DNA of 64,000 bases, from positions 1-64,000 of the forward strand of contig FCOD02000015.1 in the NCBI GenBank assembly GCA_001544655.2. Direction: 5' to 3'. Every line of letters starts with the position of its first letter. Within the stretch, counting starts at the first letter, position 1. The notes beneath the pieces were generated by a model that was not told the origin of the DNA, made no database searches, and worked only from the letters and a program-made list of their open reading frames with translations. The position numbers and the translations under genes were made by a program. Origin of the DNA: Caballeronia turbans. Its GTDB lineage: Bacteria; Pseudomonadota; Gammaproteobacteria; Burkholderiales; Burkholderiaceae. Shown here in pieces: positions 52,065 through 61,245 of this stretch.

Positions 52065-52493
52065 ATGCCAGCCGGTCCATCCCTCTATGAAATGCTGCTC
52101 GGTCAGATCGACGGCGAGCCGCTCAGCGACTTCGACGACCGCACGCTCGAAGTCCTGAGCGTGCAGCAGAACGTGCGGCGCATCCTGAACACGCGGGCCG
52201 GGGCGCTCAAGCATCTGCCCGACTACGGGCTGCCCGATCTGACCAACATCTACAAGGCGCTGCCCGCGTCGTCGCAGGCGCTCAAGGAGCAGATGGAAGC
52301 GACGCTCGTGAAGTACGAGCCGCGCATCCGGGCGATCGACGTGGAGATGGTCGACACGCCCGAGCCGGGCTTGCAGGTGAGCTTCGAGATGACCTGTCAC
52401 CTGAAGCGCACGGGTCTCGTGCGCTTCGGGACGTACTTCGTTCCGCCAGGCGTGTTCAGGCTGGAGCGGCGCGTGCGCGAGGGGAAGATCTGA
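52065..52493 (+). CDS. tssE: T6SS baseplate protein TssE (gp25-like)
   Basis: A 142-residue protein: PSLYEMLLGQIDGEPLSDFD at the N-terminus, then the gp25 motif NVRRILNTRAGALKHLPDYGLPDL with the conserved glycine and proline pattern, and VSFEMTCHL near residue 105. It starts sheath assembly at the baseplate. In most T6SS loci tssF and tssG follow; here the next gene is on the other strand and unrelated, so the locus is split. Confidence 0.93.
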   Translation: MPAGPSLYEMLLGQIDGEPLSDFDDRTLEVLSVQQNVRRILNTRAGALKHLPDYGLPDLTNIYKALPASSQALKEQMEATLVKYEPRIRAIDVEMVDTPEPGLQVSFEMTCHLKRTGLVRFGTYFVPPGVFRLERRVREGKI

Positions 52494-52510
52494 GCGCGCC
52501 TCTTGCGTGT

Positions 52511-54112
52511 TCAATCGCAGGAGTCCCGCCGGCGACCGATCAACTCACGCAGATCATCCCCGATCCGCGTGATGACCGGCGCCCACTCATGCAAGCGCGC
52601 CTGCCGATACAAGCGCATGTCCGGATACCACGCCGTTTGTTCGCCTTGCCGCCCCCAGCGCCATTCCGGCGCGGCAGGAAGTATCGCCCAGGCGCGCTTG
52701 CCGAGGGCGCCTGCCAGATGCAATGGCGACGAGTCCACGGAAATCACGAGATCGAGATGATCGACGAGGCCGGCCGTGTCGGCGAAGTCGTCCCATTGGG
52801 ATGACAGATCGTGCGCGCGGATGCCGGATTGTCTCGCCAGATGCGCGTTCGCCTGATTCTTCTGCAGGATGAACCACTCGACGCCTTCGATTGAGGACAG
52901 CGGCCCGAGCGCGCGCGCCGGCACGAAGCGGTCGATGCCGCTGAAGTTATGCGGCCCGCTGAACCAGCACAGTCCCACCTTCAGCTTGTGCTCGTAGGGC
53001 TGCATGTACGCATCCCAGCGCGAGCGCGCCTCGGGCCGCGTGCGGATGTATCCGTGCCCGGCGCCGCACATGCCCGCCCTGCCCAGGTAAGCGGGCAACA
53101 GATAGTCGAACACCCAGTAATCGACATGAGCCAGTTCGTCCGTTCGCCAGCCGGACGCGACGCTTTGCGCGCCGTCGAGATCCCGAAACAGCCGATGCAA
53201 TTCGGGCCGACACACGAAATGCACCGACGCGCCCGCATCCGCAAGTTGCCTGGCGTAGCGCGCCAGCATCAGATTGTCGCCTATGCCCGCATGGTACGCG
53301 ACGAGGATACGCTTACCTTGCAGCGGCTCGCCGCGCCATTTTTTCGCGAGATGCGGCGCGATGTCCGGATAGTGCGCCAGCACATGCTCATCGCTCGCGA
53401 GTCCTTCGAGCACGCGCCAGCCTTCCTGCTCGCGTCCGAGCAAAATGAGCGTATCGCCTAAAGCGCCGATGGCCTCCACTCTGGACGGCTCGCTCTCCAC
53501 GACACGTCTGAACGCATCGAGCGCCTCATCGAAACGGCACTGCATGTAGAGCGCCTTGCCGAGCATCATCCGGATGTCGGCATCGCCGGGTGCGGCTGCG
53601 AGCATCGAGCTGGCCTGTTCGATGACCCCGCCGTGATCCGAGAGAAACCGACCGCGAAGACGCAGCGCGCTCTTGCCGTCGGCCCTGATGAGCGCCTGCT
53701 TCGCATGAAAGCGCATCAACTCCGGTTGACTCGCGAACAGATAGATCTGGGCAAGCGCCGCGTGCGCATCATGATTGTCCGGGTCGATGAAAAGTGCTTC
53801 GGCCAGGCACTCGATCGCGCTGTCGCGATCCGAACAGTTGTTCAGATAGACGATCCCGCGCTGCACGCGAATGAGCGCGTTGTCCGGGTTCCGTGCAATC
53901 CATTGCGCGCAGACATCGAGCGCGAGCGACGGCTCACCCATCCCGGCCAGATCATTCGTCGATGCAATGGCGTAATGCACTTCGTGCGGTTCGAGCTCGA
54001 TCGTCTCGCGCCACAGGGCGAGCGCCCGATCACGGTCGCCGCGCTGCGCCGCCGCCTGGGCAGCGGCGGCAAGCGACACCGCCCGCTCCCTGATGTCATG
54101 CTCCGTACTCAT
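52511..54112 (-). CDS. TPR protein with glycosyltransferase-9-like C-terminal domain
   Basis: A 533-residue protein when started at ATG 54112; the upstream extension lacks a site. Residues 10-260 contain several TPR-like helix pairs (ALALWRETIELEPHEVHYAI, AIECLAEALFIDPDNHDAHAAL, ALDAFRRVVESEPSRVEAIG). Residues about 265-520 resemble heptosyltransferase-type (GT9) folds: ILVAYHAGIGDNLMLARYARQL, VGLCWFSGPHN and DLVISVDSSPLHLAGALG. Such fused proteins are frequent in Burkholderiales and some lie beside T6SS genes. It may add sugar to a protein or lipid, but the acceptor is unknown. Its stop is 18 bp from the converging tssE stop. Confidence 0.8.
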   Translation of the reverse strand: MSTEHDIRERAVSLAAAAQAAAQRGDRDRALALWRETIELEPHEVHYAIASTNDLAGMGEPSLALDVCAQWIARNPDNALIRVQRGIVYLNNCSDRDSAIECLAEALFIDPDNHDAHAALAQIYLFASQPELMRFHAKQALIRADGKSALRLRGRFLSDHGGVIEQASSMLAAAPGDADIRMMLGKALYMQCRFDEALDAFRRVVESEPSRVEAIGALGDTLILLGREQEGWRVLEGLASDEHVLAHYPDIAPHLAKKWRGEPLQGKRILVAYHAGIGDNLMLARYARQLADAGASVHFVCRPELHRLFRDLDGAQSVASGWRTDELAHVDYWVFDYLLPAYLGRAGMCGAGHGYIRTRPEARSRWDAYMQPYEHKLKVGLCWFSGPHNFSGIDRFVPARALGPLSSIEGVEWFILQKNQANAHLARQSGIRAHDLSSQWDDFADTAGLVDHLDLVISVDSSPLHLAGALGKRAWAILPAAPEWRWGRQGEQTAWYPDMRLYRQARLHEWAPVITRIGDDLRELIGRRRDSCD

Positions 54113-54202
54113 CTTCTCGTCGCCAGTCAAAGGACGATGGAGCGTAACAGAGGGACCTTGCCGAATCGACACAATTCGTCGGGCGATCACCCGGCGCGCG
54201 CG

Positions 54203-55543
54203 CTACTCATGCCACTGTCCGGCCCCGCCCGCGAACGCGGGCACGCCCATATCGCCACGATTCTGCGCCTCGCGCGCTTCATCGGCTTCGACCGTCTTGC
54301 TCGTATCGATGAAGAGCGCGGCGAACGCCCCAACCGCAAGCAATGCCGCCGAGATCGTGAACGGCACGTTGTAGCTGCCCGTCTCCTGGATCAGGTAGCC
54401 GAACACCACCGGCGACGCCATGCCGGCGAGACCGAAGCCCGTGTTCATCATGCCGCCCGCCGTGCCCGCATATTTGCCCGCGATATCGAGCGGCAGGGTC
54501 CACAGCACGGGATTCGTGATCTCGAGGAAGAAGAACGATCCGGTCAGGAACCATACCGCCGCGATGGGACTCGGCGCATTGACCATCGGTATGAGGAACG
54601 CGAGCGAGCCGCCCATGCCGACGACCAGAATGCTGCAACGCGCGAGCCGCAGCCGCCCCGTCATCTTGTAGATGCGGTCCGATATCACGCCGCCGAGCGT
54701 ATCGCCGATCACGCCCGCGAGCAGCGGCAGCGCGGTGAAGAGGGCGAGATGCTTCAGATCGAAGCCGCGCGATTCCTTCAGGTACGAAGGCAGCCACGTC
54801 AGATACACCCACAGCAGCCAGCCGTAGCAGAAGTCGACGAACGTCACGAGCCACATGCGATGAATCAGCTTGCGCCACGGCGTCGGGTTCTTTCTCGCAC
54901 GCGCGCATTCGCCCGCGCGATAGCCGATTTCAGCGGTCTCCTCGGGCGTTACGCGGCGGTTCTCATCGGGTGAATTGGTGAAGACGAAGAGATACAGCGC
55001 CGTCCATGCGAGGCTCGCGATACCGAGCAGAATGAACGCCTCGCGCCAGCCGCTCGTCGCGACCACCGCGAGCACGAGCGGCGGCGTCACCGCGCCGCCC
55101 AGCCGCGCGAAGCTATGCGTGATGCCTTGCGCGAAGCCGCGCTCGTGCACCGGCATCCAGAACGTGAAGGCGCGCGTCGCGGTCGGGAACGCGCCGCCCT
55201 CGCCGATGCCGAGCGCGAGACGCAACAGCACCAGCATGCCGATGCTGCCCGCGAAGCCCGTCGCGAGCGTCGCCGCGCCCCAGATGAGCGAGAGCACGGT
55301 GAGCACGAGCTTCGGCCCGAAACGATCGGCGAGCCATCCGCCGATGATCTGCATCACCGCGTACGGATAAGCAAACGCGGAGAACACGAGGCCGAGCTGC
55401 ACGGACGTCAGACCCATCTCCTGCCGGATCAACGGTCCCGCCACGGCGATGTTCACCCGGTCGATGTACGAAATGAAGTACATCAGGCACATGACGCCGA
55501 GAATGATATGGCGCGTCTTCACGCGCTGACGATGCTTGTTCAC
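54203..55543 (-). CDS. sauU: MFS transporter, probable sulfoacetate transporter SauU
   Basis: A 446-residue, 12-helix transporter of the anion:cation symporter group (YFISYIDRVNIAVAGPLI in helix 1; GGWLADRFGPKLVL after helix 2). The sequence family also includes galactonate and glucarate carriers, so the assignment depends on context: it follows sauT and sauS in one leftward set with divergent sauR, the order described for Cupriavidus necator sauRSTU. It would move sulfoacetate across the inner membrane. There are 56 bp between sauT and sauU. Confidence 0.8.
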   Translation of the reverse strand: MNKHRQRVKTRHIILGVMCLMYFISYIDRVNIAVAGPLIRQEMGLTSVQLGLVFSAFAYPYAVMQIIGGWLADRFGPKLVLTVLSLIWGAATLATGFAGSIGMLVLLRLALGIGEGGAFPTATRAFTFWMPVHERGFAQGITHSFARLGGAVTPPLVLAVVATSGWREAFILLGIASLAWTALYLFVFTNSPDENRRVTPEETAEIGYRAGECARARKNPTPWRKLIHRMWLVTFVDFCYGWLLWVYLTWLPSYLKESRGFDLKHLALFTALPLLAGVIGDTLGGVISDRIYKMTGRLRLARCSILVVGMGGSLAFLIPMVNAPSPIAAVWFLTGSFFFLEITNPVLWTLPLDIAGKYAGTAGGMMNTGFGLAGMASPVVFGYLIQETGSYNVPFTISAALLAVGAFAALFIDTSKTVEADEAREAQNRGDMGVPAFAGGAGQWHE

Positions 55544-55599
55544 AGTGTCTCCTTCAGTCCATCTGATGTGGAATGTCGTGTGAGTGAATCCGCTTCTGC

Positions 55600-57234
55600 C
55601 TATCCCGCGGGCTGCGGATCCTGAACGAGCTTCAGGCGTTGCACCTTGCCTGACGGGCCGCGCGGCAATGCATCGGTGAAGCGGAATTCACGCGGCGTTT
55701 TATAGCGGCCGAGCTCGCGCAGGCAGTGCGCGCGCAGTTCCGCCACGTCGAGCGACGTGGCGCCGCCGCTCGGCACGATGTACGCGACGATGTCCTGCCC
55801 ATACGCCGCATCGGGCACTCCGACCGCGGCCGCCTCGAGCACGCCCGGATGACGCAGGAGCGCTTCGTCTATCTCGCGCGGCGCGATATTCTCGCCGCCC
55901 TTGATGATGAGTTCCTTCGCGCGCCCGTTGATGTAGAAGAAGCCCGCTTCGTCGCGATAGCCGAGGTCGCCGGTGCGCAGCCACCCGTCTGCGGTGAACG
56001 CATTGCGTGTCTCTTCTGGGCGCTTGTAGTAGCCGCTCATCAGCTGCTCGCCGCGCAGCACGAGTTCGCCGGTTTCATGCGGCAGGCATTCACGGCCGTC
56101 GGTATCGACGATCTTCGCTTCGCCGCCCGATGGCAAACCGATGCTGCCGAGTCTTCGCATCGTTGGGTCATACGGGTTGCTGAACACCGGCGCGGCGGTC
56201 TCCGTCATCCCCATCGTTTCGATGACACCGATGCCGAAGCGCGCCTCGAATGCGCGATGATGATCGGCCGGCAGCGCCGCCGATGCGCTGCGGCAGAACT
56301 TCAGCGCCGACAGATCGCAGTCATGCTCGCCCTCGGCATTCAACAGATAGGCGACGATGGTCGGCACCACATTGATCCACGTGCAGCCGGAATGCGAAGC
56401 CTCGCGCCAGAACGTGCGCGCGGAAAAGCGCGGCGTCATCACCGCCGAGCCGCCGTGCCAGAGCGGTGTCAGCAGCGCGACCACGAGACCGTTGATGTGA
56501 TAGAGCGGCAGCGACACGAGCACGCGATCGTCGTCGCAGAGGTGATGCTCCGCGCTGATATGGCGCATGTTCGCAAGCAGGCTGCGATGACTCAGCAGCA
56601 CGCCCTTGGGCGCGCCCGTCGTGCCCGACGTGTACATGAGCAGCGCGGTATCGCCGGAATTCATGGCGCCCGCGTCGCTCGCGACGATCCGCGTGCCGGG
56701 CGTTTCATCGCGCACGAGCGGCGTCGCGCGCGATGAAAGCGCCGGGATATCCGGCATTGCGCCCGACGCCGGCGTGGTGCGCACCACCGCGATCTCGCGA
56801 TCCATGCCTTCGCGCCGCAACGCATCGATCGCTTCGACGATCGTGTCGTGCGTATAGTCCGCGACGAAGATCATGCGCGTATCCGAATGCTCGACGATAT
56901 AGCTCAACTGCGAAGGCTGGCACAGCAGGTTCAACGGATTGGCGACGAGACCGCTGTACATCGTCGCGAGCAGCAGGCGCGCGGTCTGGATGCCGTTGCC
57001 CATGAATACCGACACCACGTCGCCCCGTTGCAGGCCGGCCGCCTTGAAGCGTGCTTCGAGCGCGATGCAATCGTCGCGCAATGCGCCGAACGTCAGCACG
57101 TCGTCGCGAGCGGTGGAGAGCAGAAACGGCTTGTCGGGTGCGCTTTGCGCGCGCGCGTCGATCAACGCACGCAACGTCGATGCATCGCGCGGCAACCGGG
57201 CAGGCGCAACGATTCGATCCGGCACGGCGCTCAT
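55600..57234 (-). CDS. sauT: AMP-forming acyl-CoA ligase, probable sulfoacetate-CoA ligase SauT
   Basis: A 544-residue adenylate-forming enzyme. ATG 57234 has GGAGGG 8 bases upstream and overlaps the sauS stop (ATGA). The AMP-binding P-loop is LLMYTSGTTGAPKGVLLSH near residue 180, followed by ETMGMTETAAPVF, the hinge region WLRTGDLGYRDEAGF, and the lysine motif PRGPSGKVQRLKL near the end. Alone it would be called oxalate- or acyl-CoA ligase. Next to a CoA-acylating sulfoacetaldehyde dehydrogenase it fits SauT, which interconverts sulfoacetate and sulfoacetyl-CoA. Confidence 0.82.
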   Translation of the reverse strand: MSAVPDRIVAPARLPRDASTLRALIDARAQSAPDKPFLLSTARDDVLTFGALRDDCIALEARFKAAGLQRGDVVSVFMGNGIQTARLLLATMYSGLVANPLNLLCQPSQLSYIVEHSDTRMIFVADYTHDTIVEAIDALRREGMDREIAVVRTTPASGAMPDIPALSSRATPLVRDETPGTRIVASDAGAMNSGDTALLMYTSGTTGAPKGVLLSHRSLLANMRHISAEHHLCDDDRVLVSLPLYHINGLVVALLTPLWHGGSAVMTPRFSARTFWREASHSGCTWINVVPTIVAYLLNAEGEHDCDLSALKFCRSASAALPADHHRAFEARFGIGVIETMGMTETAAPVFSNPYDPTMRRLGSIGLPSGGEAKIVDTDGRECLPHETGELVLRGEQLMSGYYKRPEETRNAFTADGWLRTGDLGYRDEAGFFYINGRAKELIIKGGENIAPREIDEALLRHPGVLEAAAVGVPDAAYGQDIVAYIVPSGGATSLDVAELRAHCLRELGRYKTPREFRFTDALPRGPSGKVQRLKLVQDPQPAG

Positions 57235-58694
57235 CGCCCGACCCTCCGGAAGTAGTCGCCGAGAAGCGCGTCGACTTCGGGCACGCGTTCCGCTATCGGG
57301 TACGCGACGCGCGTGACGTTCAGGTACTGCCGATAGCCGAGATTCGACGAGAAATTGTTTCCGCCCCATGTGCCGCAGCCCATCGAGAGCGAGAACGGCA
57401 GGCCGTTGTCGAAGTTGCCGCCGGTCGCGAGGCAATGCGCCTGATCGACGATCACGCGCGCCACCGGCAAATGCATGCCGAGCGTAACGGCGAGCGCGTC
57501 GTCCGCGCCATGCACGCCGACCGAATGGCCCGCGCCCATGTAGCCGTAGATGCCGCGCACGATATCGATGGCCGCGCCGATGTCGCGCGCGCGATAGACC
57601 GCGAGCACGGGCGAGAGCTTTTCGCCGGAGAACGGATGCTGAGAACCGTAGCCGGTCTCTTCGACCATCAGGAACTTCGGCGCGCGCGCGGCGATATCGT
57701 CGAGGCCCGCTTCGCGCGCGATCACCGTCGCCGAGCGTGCGGTGCAGCGCGCGGAGAGCTTGCCGTCGTGCCACATTGCCGCCTGCAATTGCGCCTTCTG
57801 CGCTGCGTCGAGCAGTACGCCGCCTTGCTTCGTCAACCCATCGAGCATGCACGCGTAAATGGCGTCTTCGATCACGACGCTGTTCTCCGACGAACAACTC
57901 GTCGCGTTGTCGAACGTCTTGGAGACGGCGATCTTGCGCGCCGCGTCATCGGGATTCGCGTTCGCCGTGACGATCGATGCAACGTTGCCGGCGCCTACGC
58001 CGAATGCCGGCGTCCCGCTCGTATAGGCCATGCGCACGTTGGCCTGCGAGCCGGTCGCGACGACGAGATCGGCGAGCCGCATCAACGCAGCGGTCGCCGC
58101 CTTGCCGATCGGATGCGGCAACATCTGCACGAGATCGGGATCGAGACCGGCCTTCGCGAACTCGGCGTGAATGAAGCCGATGAGCAACGCGCACGACGAA
58201 TAGCCCTTCGGCGAAGGCGCGACGATGACCGCGTTGCCGCACTTGAGCGCGTTGATGATCTTGTTCGCGGGCGTCGCGGCCGGATTCGTCGATGGCGTGA
58301 TCGCCGCGACCACGCCCACCGCACGCGCAATCTCGACGATGCCGCGTTCCTCGTCGCGCGCAACGACGCCTGTCGTCGCGACGCCGTGAAGATCGCGCAG
58401 CAGCCCGAGCGTCTTGCGATGGTTCTTGCGGAACTTGTCGTCGGCGTTGCCGAGGCCCGTGTCGCGTACGGCCAGTTCCGCCAGCAGCCGGTTGCGCTGC
58501 GGCTCCATGATCGCCCACGCGGCAGCCGCGGCGGCGATGTCGAGGGTCTCCTGTCCCGCTTGCTCGAAGCGCTGTTGCGCGGCGCGCGCTCGCGTCACGA
58601 GCGCAGCGACCTCGCGTTCCACATCGGGTTCCTGTGTGTTCGGCGCGTTCTCGCCGGGACGCGCGAGCGTCGCGCCGCTTGCCATGTGATTCAT
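57231..58694 (-). CDS. sauS: CoA-acylating sulfoacetaldehyde dehydrogenase SauS
   Basis: A 487-residue enzyme related to acetaldehyde dehydrogenase (acylating) and the N-terminal half of AdhE. Start ATG 58694 follows CCGAGG. Key parts are the nucleotide segment AAITPSTNPAATPANKIINALK near 130-150 and nucleophile C267 in DNATSCSSENSVV. The C-terminal part (LPFSLSMGCGTWGGNNFSSN) is that of the sulfoacetaldehyde group. It interconverts sulfoacetaldehyde and sulfoacetyl-CoA. It is first in the leftward sauSTU transcript, which is opposed by sauR. Confidence 0.85.
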   Translation of the reverse strand: MNHMASGATLARPGENAPNTQEPDVEREVAALVTRARAAQQRFEQAGQETLDIAAAAAAWAIMEPQRNRLLAELAVRDTGLGNADDKFRKNHRKTLGLLRDLHGVATTGVVARDEERGIVEIARAVGVVAAITPSTNPAATPANKIINALKCGNAVIVAPSPKGYSSCALLIGFIHAEFAKAGLDPDLVQMLPHPIGKAATAALMRLADLVVATGSQANVRMAYTSGTPAFGVGAGNVASIVTANANPDDAARKIAVSKTFDNATSCSSENSVVIEDAIYACMLDGLTKQGGVLLDAAQKAQLQAAMWHDGKLSARCTARSATVIAREAGLDDIAARAPKFLMVEETGYGSQHPFSGEKLSPVLAVYRARDIGAAIDIVRGIYGYMGAGHSVGVHGADDALAVTLGMHLPVARVIVDQAHCLATGGNFDNGLPFSLSMGCGTWGGNNFSSNLGYRQYLNVTRVAYPIAERVPEVDALLGDYFRRVGR

Positions 58695-58818
58695 GCGATA
58701 AACCTCGGCTGTTGGAAGATTGGCGATGCTTCCCAATCTAGTCAGCCGTGTTCATCGCGCGGTCCCGTTTTCTGGACTAACGCATGCAGCGATATCGCGA
58801 GCATCGGAAATTCAGCTT

Positions 58819-58846
58819 TTCGGGACTTTCACGAGTCCCGAAAACC
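58819..58846. promoter_or_regulatory. Probable SauR operator between sauS and sauR
   Basis: Perfect 11-bp arms, TTTTCGGGACT and AGTCCCGAAAA, around a 6-bp centre (TTCACG). It lies 125 bp from sauS and 60 bp from sauR. The arm and 6-bp spacer layout is like the other IclR sites in this window. It is not followed by a T run inside a gene end, so a terminator is unlikely. Confidence 0.75.
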
Positions 58847-58905
58847 GGTGTTTTCGACGCACAATAAAAGGAAAACGCAAACCAGTAAGACGGAGACAAG
58901 GCAAC

Positions 58906-59667
58906 GTGACGTCGAACCAATCGAATGCCGCCGCTGTGCGCGCGTTCCGCGTGCTCGAAACGCTCGCCGAAGCGAATCGCCCGCTTTCGATGACCGAGCT
59001 CGTCGATGCATTGGGCCTGCCCAAGCAGACCGTGCATCGCATTCTCGTGCAGCTGATGGACGCATGGCTCGTGACACGCGGCGCGAGCGACAAGCTCTAC
59101 GAATGCTCGGCGCGCGTGCGCACGCTCGCCATCAACGTGTTGATGCACGCGGGCCCCGCAGCGGCGCGTCATGCGCTGCTTGAACAGCTCGTCGCGCGCG
59201 TCGGTGAGACCTGCAATCTGACGATGCTCGCGGGTAACGACGTCGTCTATGTCGATCGCGTGGAAACAGGCTGGCCGTTGCGCATGCATTTGCAGCCGGG
59301 CTCGCATGTGCCGCTGCATTGCTCGGCAAGCGGCAAGCTGCTGCTGAGTTTCCTGCCGAAGGAGCGGCGCGAGCGCATGATCGAGCGCCTGCCGCTACGC
59401 TCGTATTCGGAGCGCACGATCACCGATCGCGACGCGCTGCGCCGCGAACTCGCGTTGACGCGCCGCCGCATGCTCGCCATCAATAACCAGGAGCATTTGC
59501 AGGGCCTCGTTGCGATTGCGGTGCCGGTAATGCTCGATCGCAATCGCGCGTGCGCGGCGATCGCCATTCAGGCGCCGGTCGGACGCGTCGCGCTCGATCA
59601 ACTGCTCGCGTTCGAACCCGATCTGCGTCGCACCGCCGAAGAAACCGCCAGGACGTTCAGAGAGTAA
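58906..59667 (+). CDS. sauR: IclR-family regulator SauR
   Basis: A 253-residue regulator starting with GTG 58906, with CGGAGACAAGG upstream; the open frame to the left has no coding character. The wHTH is at about 10-70 (AAAVRAFRVLETLAEANRPL, DALGLPKQTVHRILVQLMDA) and the IclR effector domain follows (LTMLAGNDVVYVDRVETGWP, PLHCSASGKLLLSFLP, INNQEHLQGLVAIAVPV). It is distantly related to the two IclR paralogues at 25 and 32 kb. Divergent orientation to sauSTU and a palindrome between them fit the described role of SauR in sulfoacetate regulation. Confidence 0.85.
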   Translation: MTSNQSNAAAVRAFRVLETLAEANRPLSMTELVDALGLPKQTVHRILVQLMDAWLVTRGASDKLYECSARVRTLAINVLMHAGPAAARHALLEQLVARVGETCNLTMLAGNDVVYVDRVETGWPLRMHLQPGSHVPLHCSASGKLLLSFLPKERRERMIERLPLRSYSERTITDRDALRRELALTRRRMLAINNQEHLQGLVAIAVPVMLDRNRACAAIAIQAPVGRVALDQLLAFEPDLRRTAEETARTFRE

Positions 59668-59671
59668 ATCA

Positions 59672-59697
59672 GCCGGTTTGCAATGCAGCAAACCGGC
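59672..59697. terminator. Bidirectional hairpin between sauR and permease genes
   Basis: A perfect 10-bp stem (GCCGGTTTGC with GCAAACCGGC) around AATGCA, 4 bp after the sauR stop and 15 bp from the converging permease stop. There is no long T run on either side. Confidence 0.6.
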
Positions 59698-59711
59698 GCT
59701 CATCTCAGTGC

Positions 59712-61151
59712 TTATCGTTCGACCGTTTGCAGATGCCGGGTCGAATGCGCGTCGTCTTCGATCTCGGCTTCCTTGCGGCCGCGCTTGAACACGACATACG
59801 CGACGATCAGAATGCCGAGGCTCGCGACGCCCAGCCACAGCGGCTTGCGCTGGTCGGGAATGAAAGCCATCGCGACGAGGATCGCGGTCATCCCGAAGAT
59901 CGCGAGCCATGTGAGATAGGGAAATCCCCACATGCGCACGCGCAGGTCGTTCGCTTCGAAGCTCGTCATGCGGGCGCGCAGACGCAATTGCGAGAACGCG
60001 ATCAGCAGGTACACGAAGATCGCCACCGTGCCGTACGAATTGACGAGAAACGCGAACACCGTATCCGGCGAGACATACGACATCACCACGGACACGTAAC
60101 CGAACACCGTGCCGAGCAGAATGGCCCGCACCGGCACACCGCGCTTGTTGACCTTCGCGAGGCCGAGCGGGGCATCGCCGTGACGCGTCAACGCGAACAG
60201 CATGCGCGATGCAGCGTAGAGACCCGAATTGAGCGCGGACAACACGGCGGTGAGCACGATCGCGTTCATCACGTTGGCTGCGGCGGGCATGCCCATCACT
60301 TCGAGCGCGCTCACGTAAGGCGTTGCCATCTGATGCGAATTCCAGGGCACCAGCGCGACGACGAGCGCCACCGATCCGACGTAGAACACGAGCACGCGCG
60401 TGATGACCGAGTTGGTCGCCTTCGCGACGGCCTTCGCGGGCTCCTTCGCTTCAGCCGCTGCAATCGTGACGATCTCGGCGCCGAAGTAGAAGCCTGTCGC
60501 CGCGACCGCGCCCGTCATCACCGGCCCGATGCCCTTGGGCATGAATCCGCCGTGGCCGAGAAAGGTCGTGGCGACATCGGTCGTGTGCATCGACGCCGGC
60601 CAGAAACCGCATACGTAGAGGCCGCCGAGGAACAGGAACACGATGATCGCGCCGACCTTGATCGACGAGAACCAGAACTCGAACTCGCCATAGCTGCCGA
60701 CTGAAATGAGGTTGGTCAGCGTGAGCACGACGAGCAGCACGAGACTGATGATCCATGCAGGCACGTCGGGTACCCAGAACTGCACCAGCTTCGCGCCCGC
60801 GACCGCTTCCAGCGCGATCACGATGACCCAGAAGTACCAGTACATCCAGCCCGTCAGGAAGCCGGCGAGCCGGCCGGGCCCGCGCTGCGTCTTGAAGGCG
60901 AGGCGCGCATATTCATAGAACGAGCCGACAGCGGGCATCGCGCAGGCCATTTCGCCCAGCATGCGCATGACGAGGACCACGAGGCCGCCTGTGATGAGAA
61001 ACGAGAGAATCGCGGCGGGCCCGGCCTGCTGAATCACCACACCGCTGCCGACGAAAAGTCCGGCGCCTATGACGCCGCCCAGCGCGATCATCGTCATGTG
61101 GCGCTGTTTGAGGCCACACTTGAGATCGCCTTGCTCCGTGTTCGCTTGCAT
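59712..61151 (-). CDS. APC-family amino-acid permease, GabP/CycA type
   Basis: A 479-residue transporter with 12 helices. Start ATG 61151 follows CAGGAGACG. Typical segments: KQRHMTMIALGGVIGAGLFV, the ARMLGEMACA-like helix 2 region (MRMLGEMACAMPAVGSFYEY), and SALNSGLYAASRMLFALTRHG near residue 300. It is most like GABA, beta-alanine and D-serine permeases. Taurine is a structural analogue of GABA and beta-alanine, and the gene shares direction with the tauXY-like pair upstream (94-bp gap), so taurine is a reasonable substrate. This is an inference. Confidence 0.85.
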   Translation of the reverse strand: MQANTEQGDLKCGLKQRHMTMIALGGVIGAGLFVGSGVVIQQAGPAAILSFLITGGLVVLVMRMLGEMACAMPAVGSFYEYARLAFKTQRGPGRLAGFLTGWMYWYFWVIVIALEAVAGAKLVQFWVPDVPAWIISLVLLVVLTLTNLISVGSYGEFEFWFSSIKVGAIIVFLFLGGLYVCGFWPASMHTTDVATTFLGHGGFMPKGIGPVMTGAVAATGFYFGAEIVTIAAAEAKEPAKAVAKATNSVITRVLVFYVGSVALVVALVPWNSHQMATPYVSALEVMGMPAAANVMNAIVLTAVLSALNSGLYAASRMLFALTRHGDAPLGLAKVNKRGVPVRAILLGTVFGYVSVVMSYVSPDTVFAFLVNSYGTVAIFVYLLIAFSQLRLRARMTSFEANDLRVRMWGFPYLTWLAIFGMTAILVAMAFIPDQRKPLWLGVASLGILIVAYVVFKRGRKEAEIEDDAHSTRHLQTVER

Positions 61152-61245
61152 GTCGTCTCCTGCTTTGCTTGTGTCGATTCGAGGCTCGCTCGCCGGTTCG
61201 TTGCCGGCGAGTCGAGTCATTTCACTGGATCGTCTCTACATCGCT

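Noticed and set aside
49240-52080. A 946-codon leftward open frame opposite tssH
   Set aside because: It is a GC-driven antisense shadow of ClpV, whose motifs are all present on the other strand.
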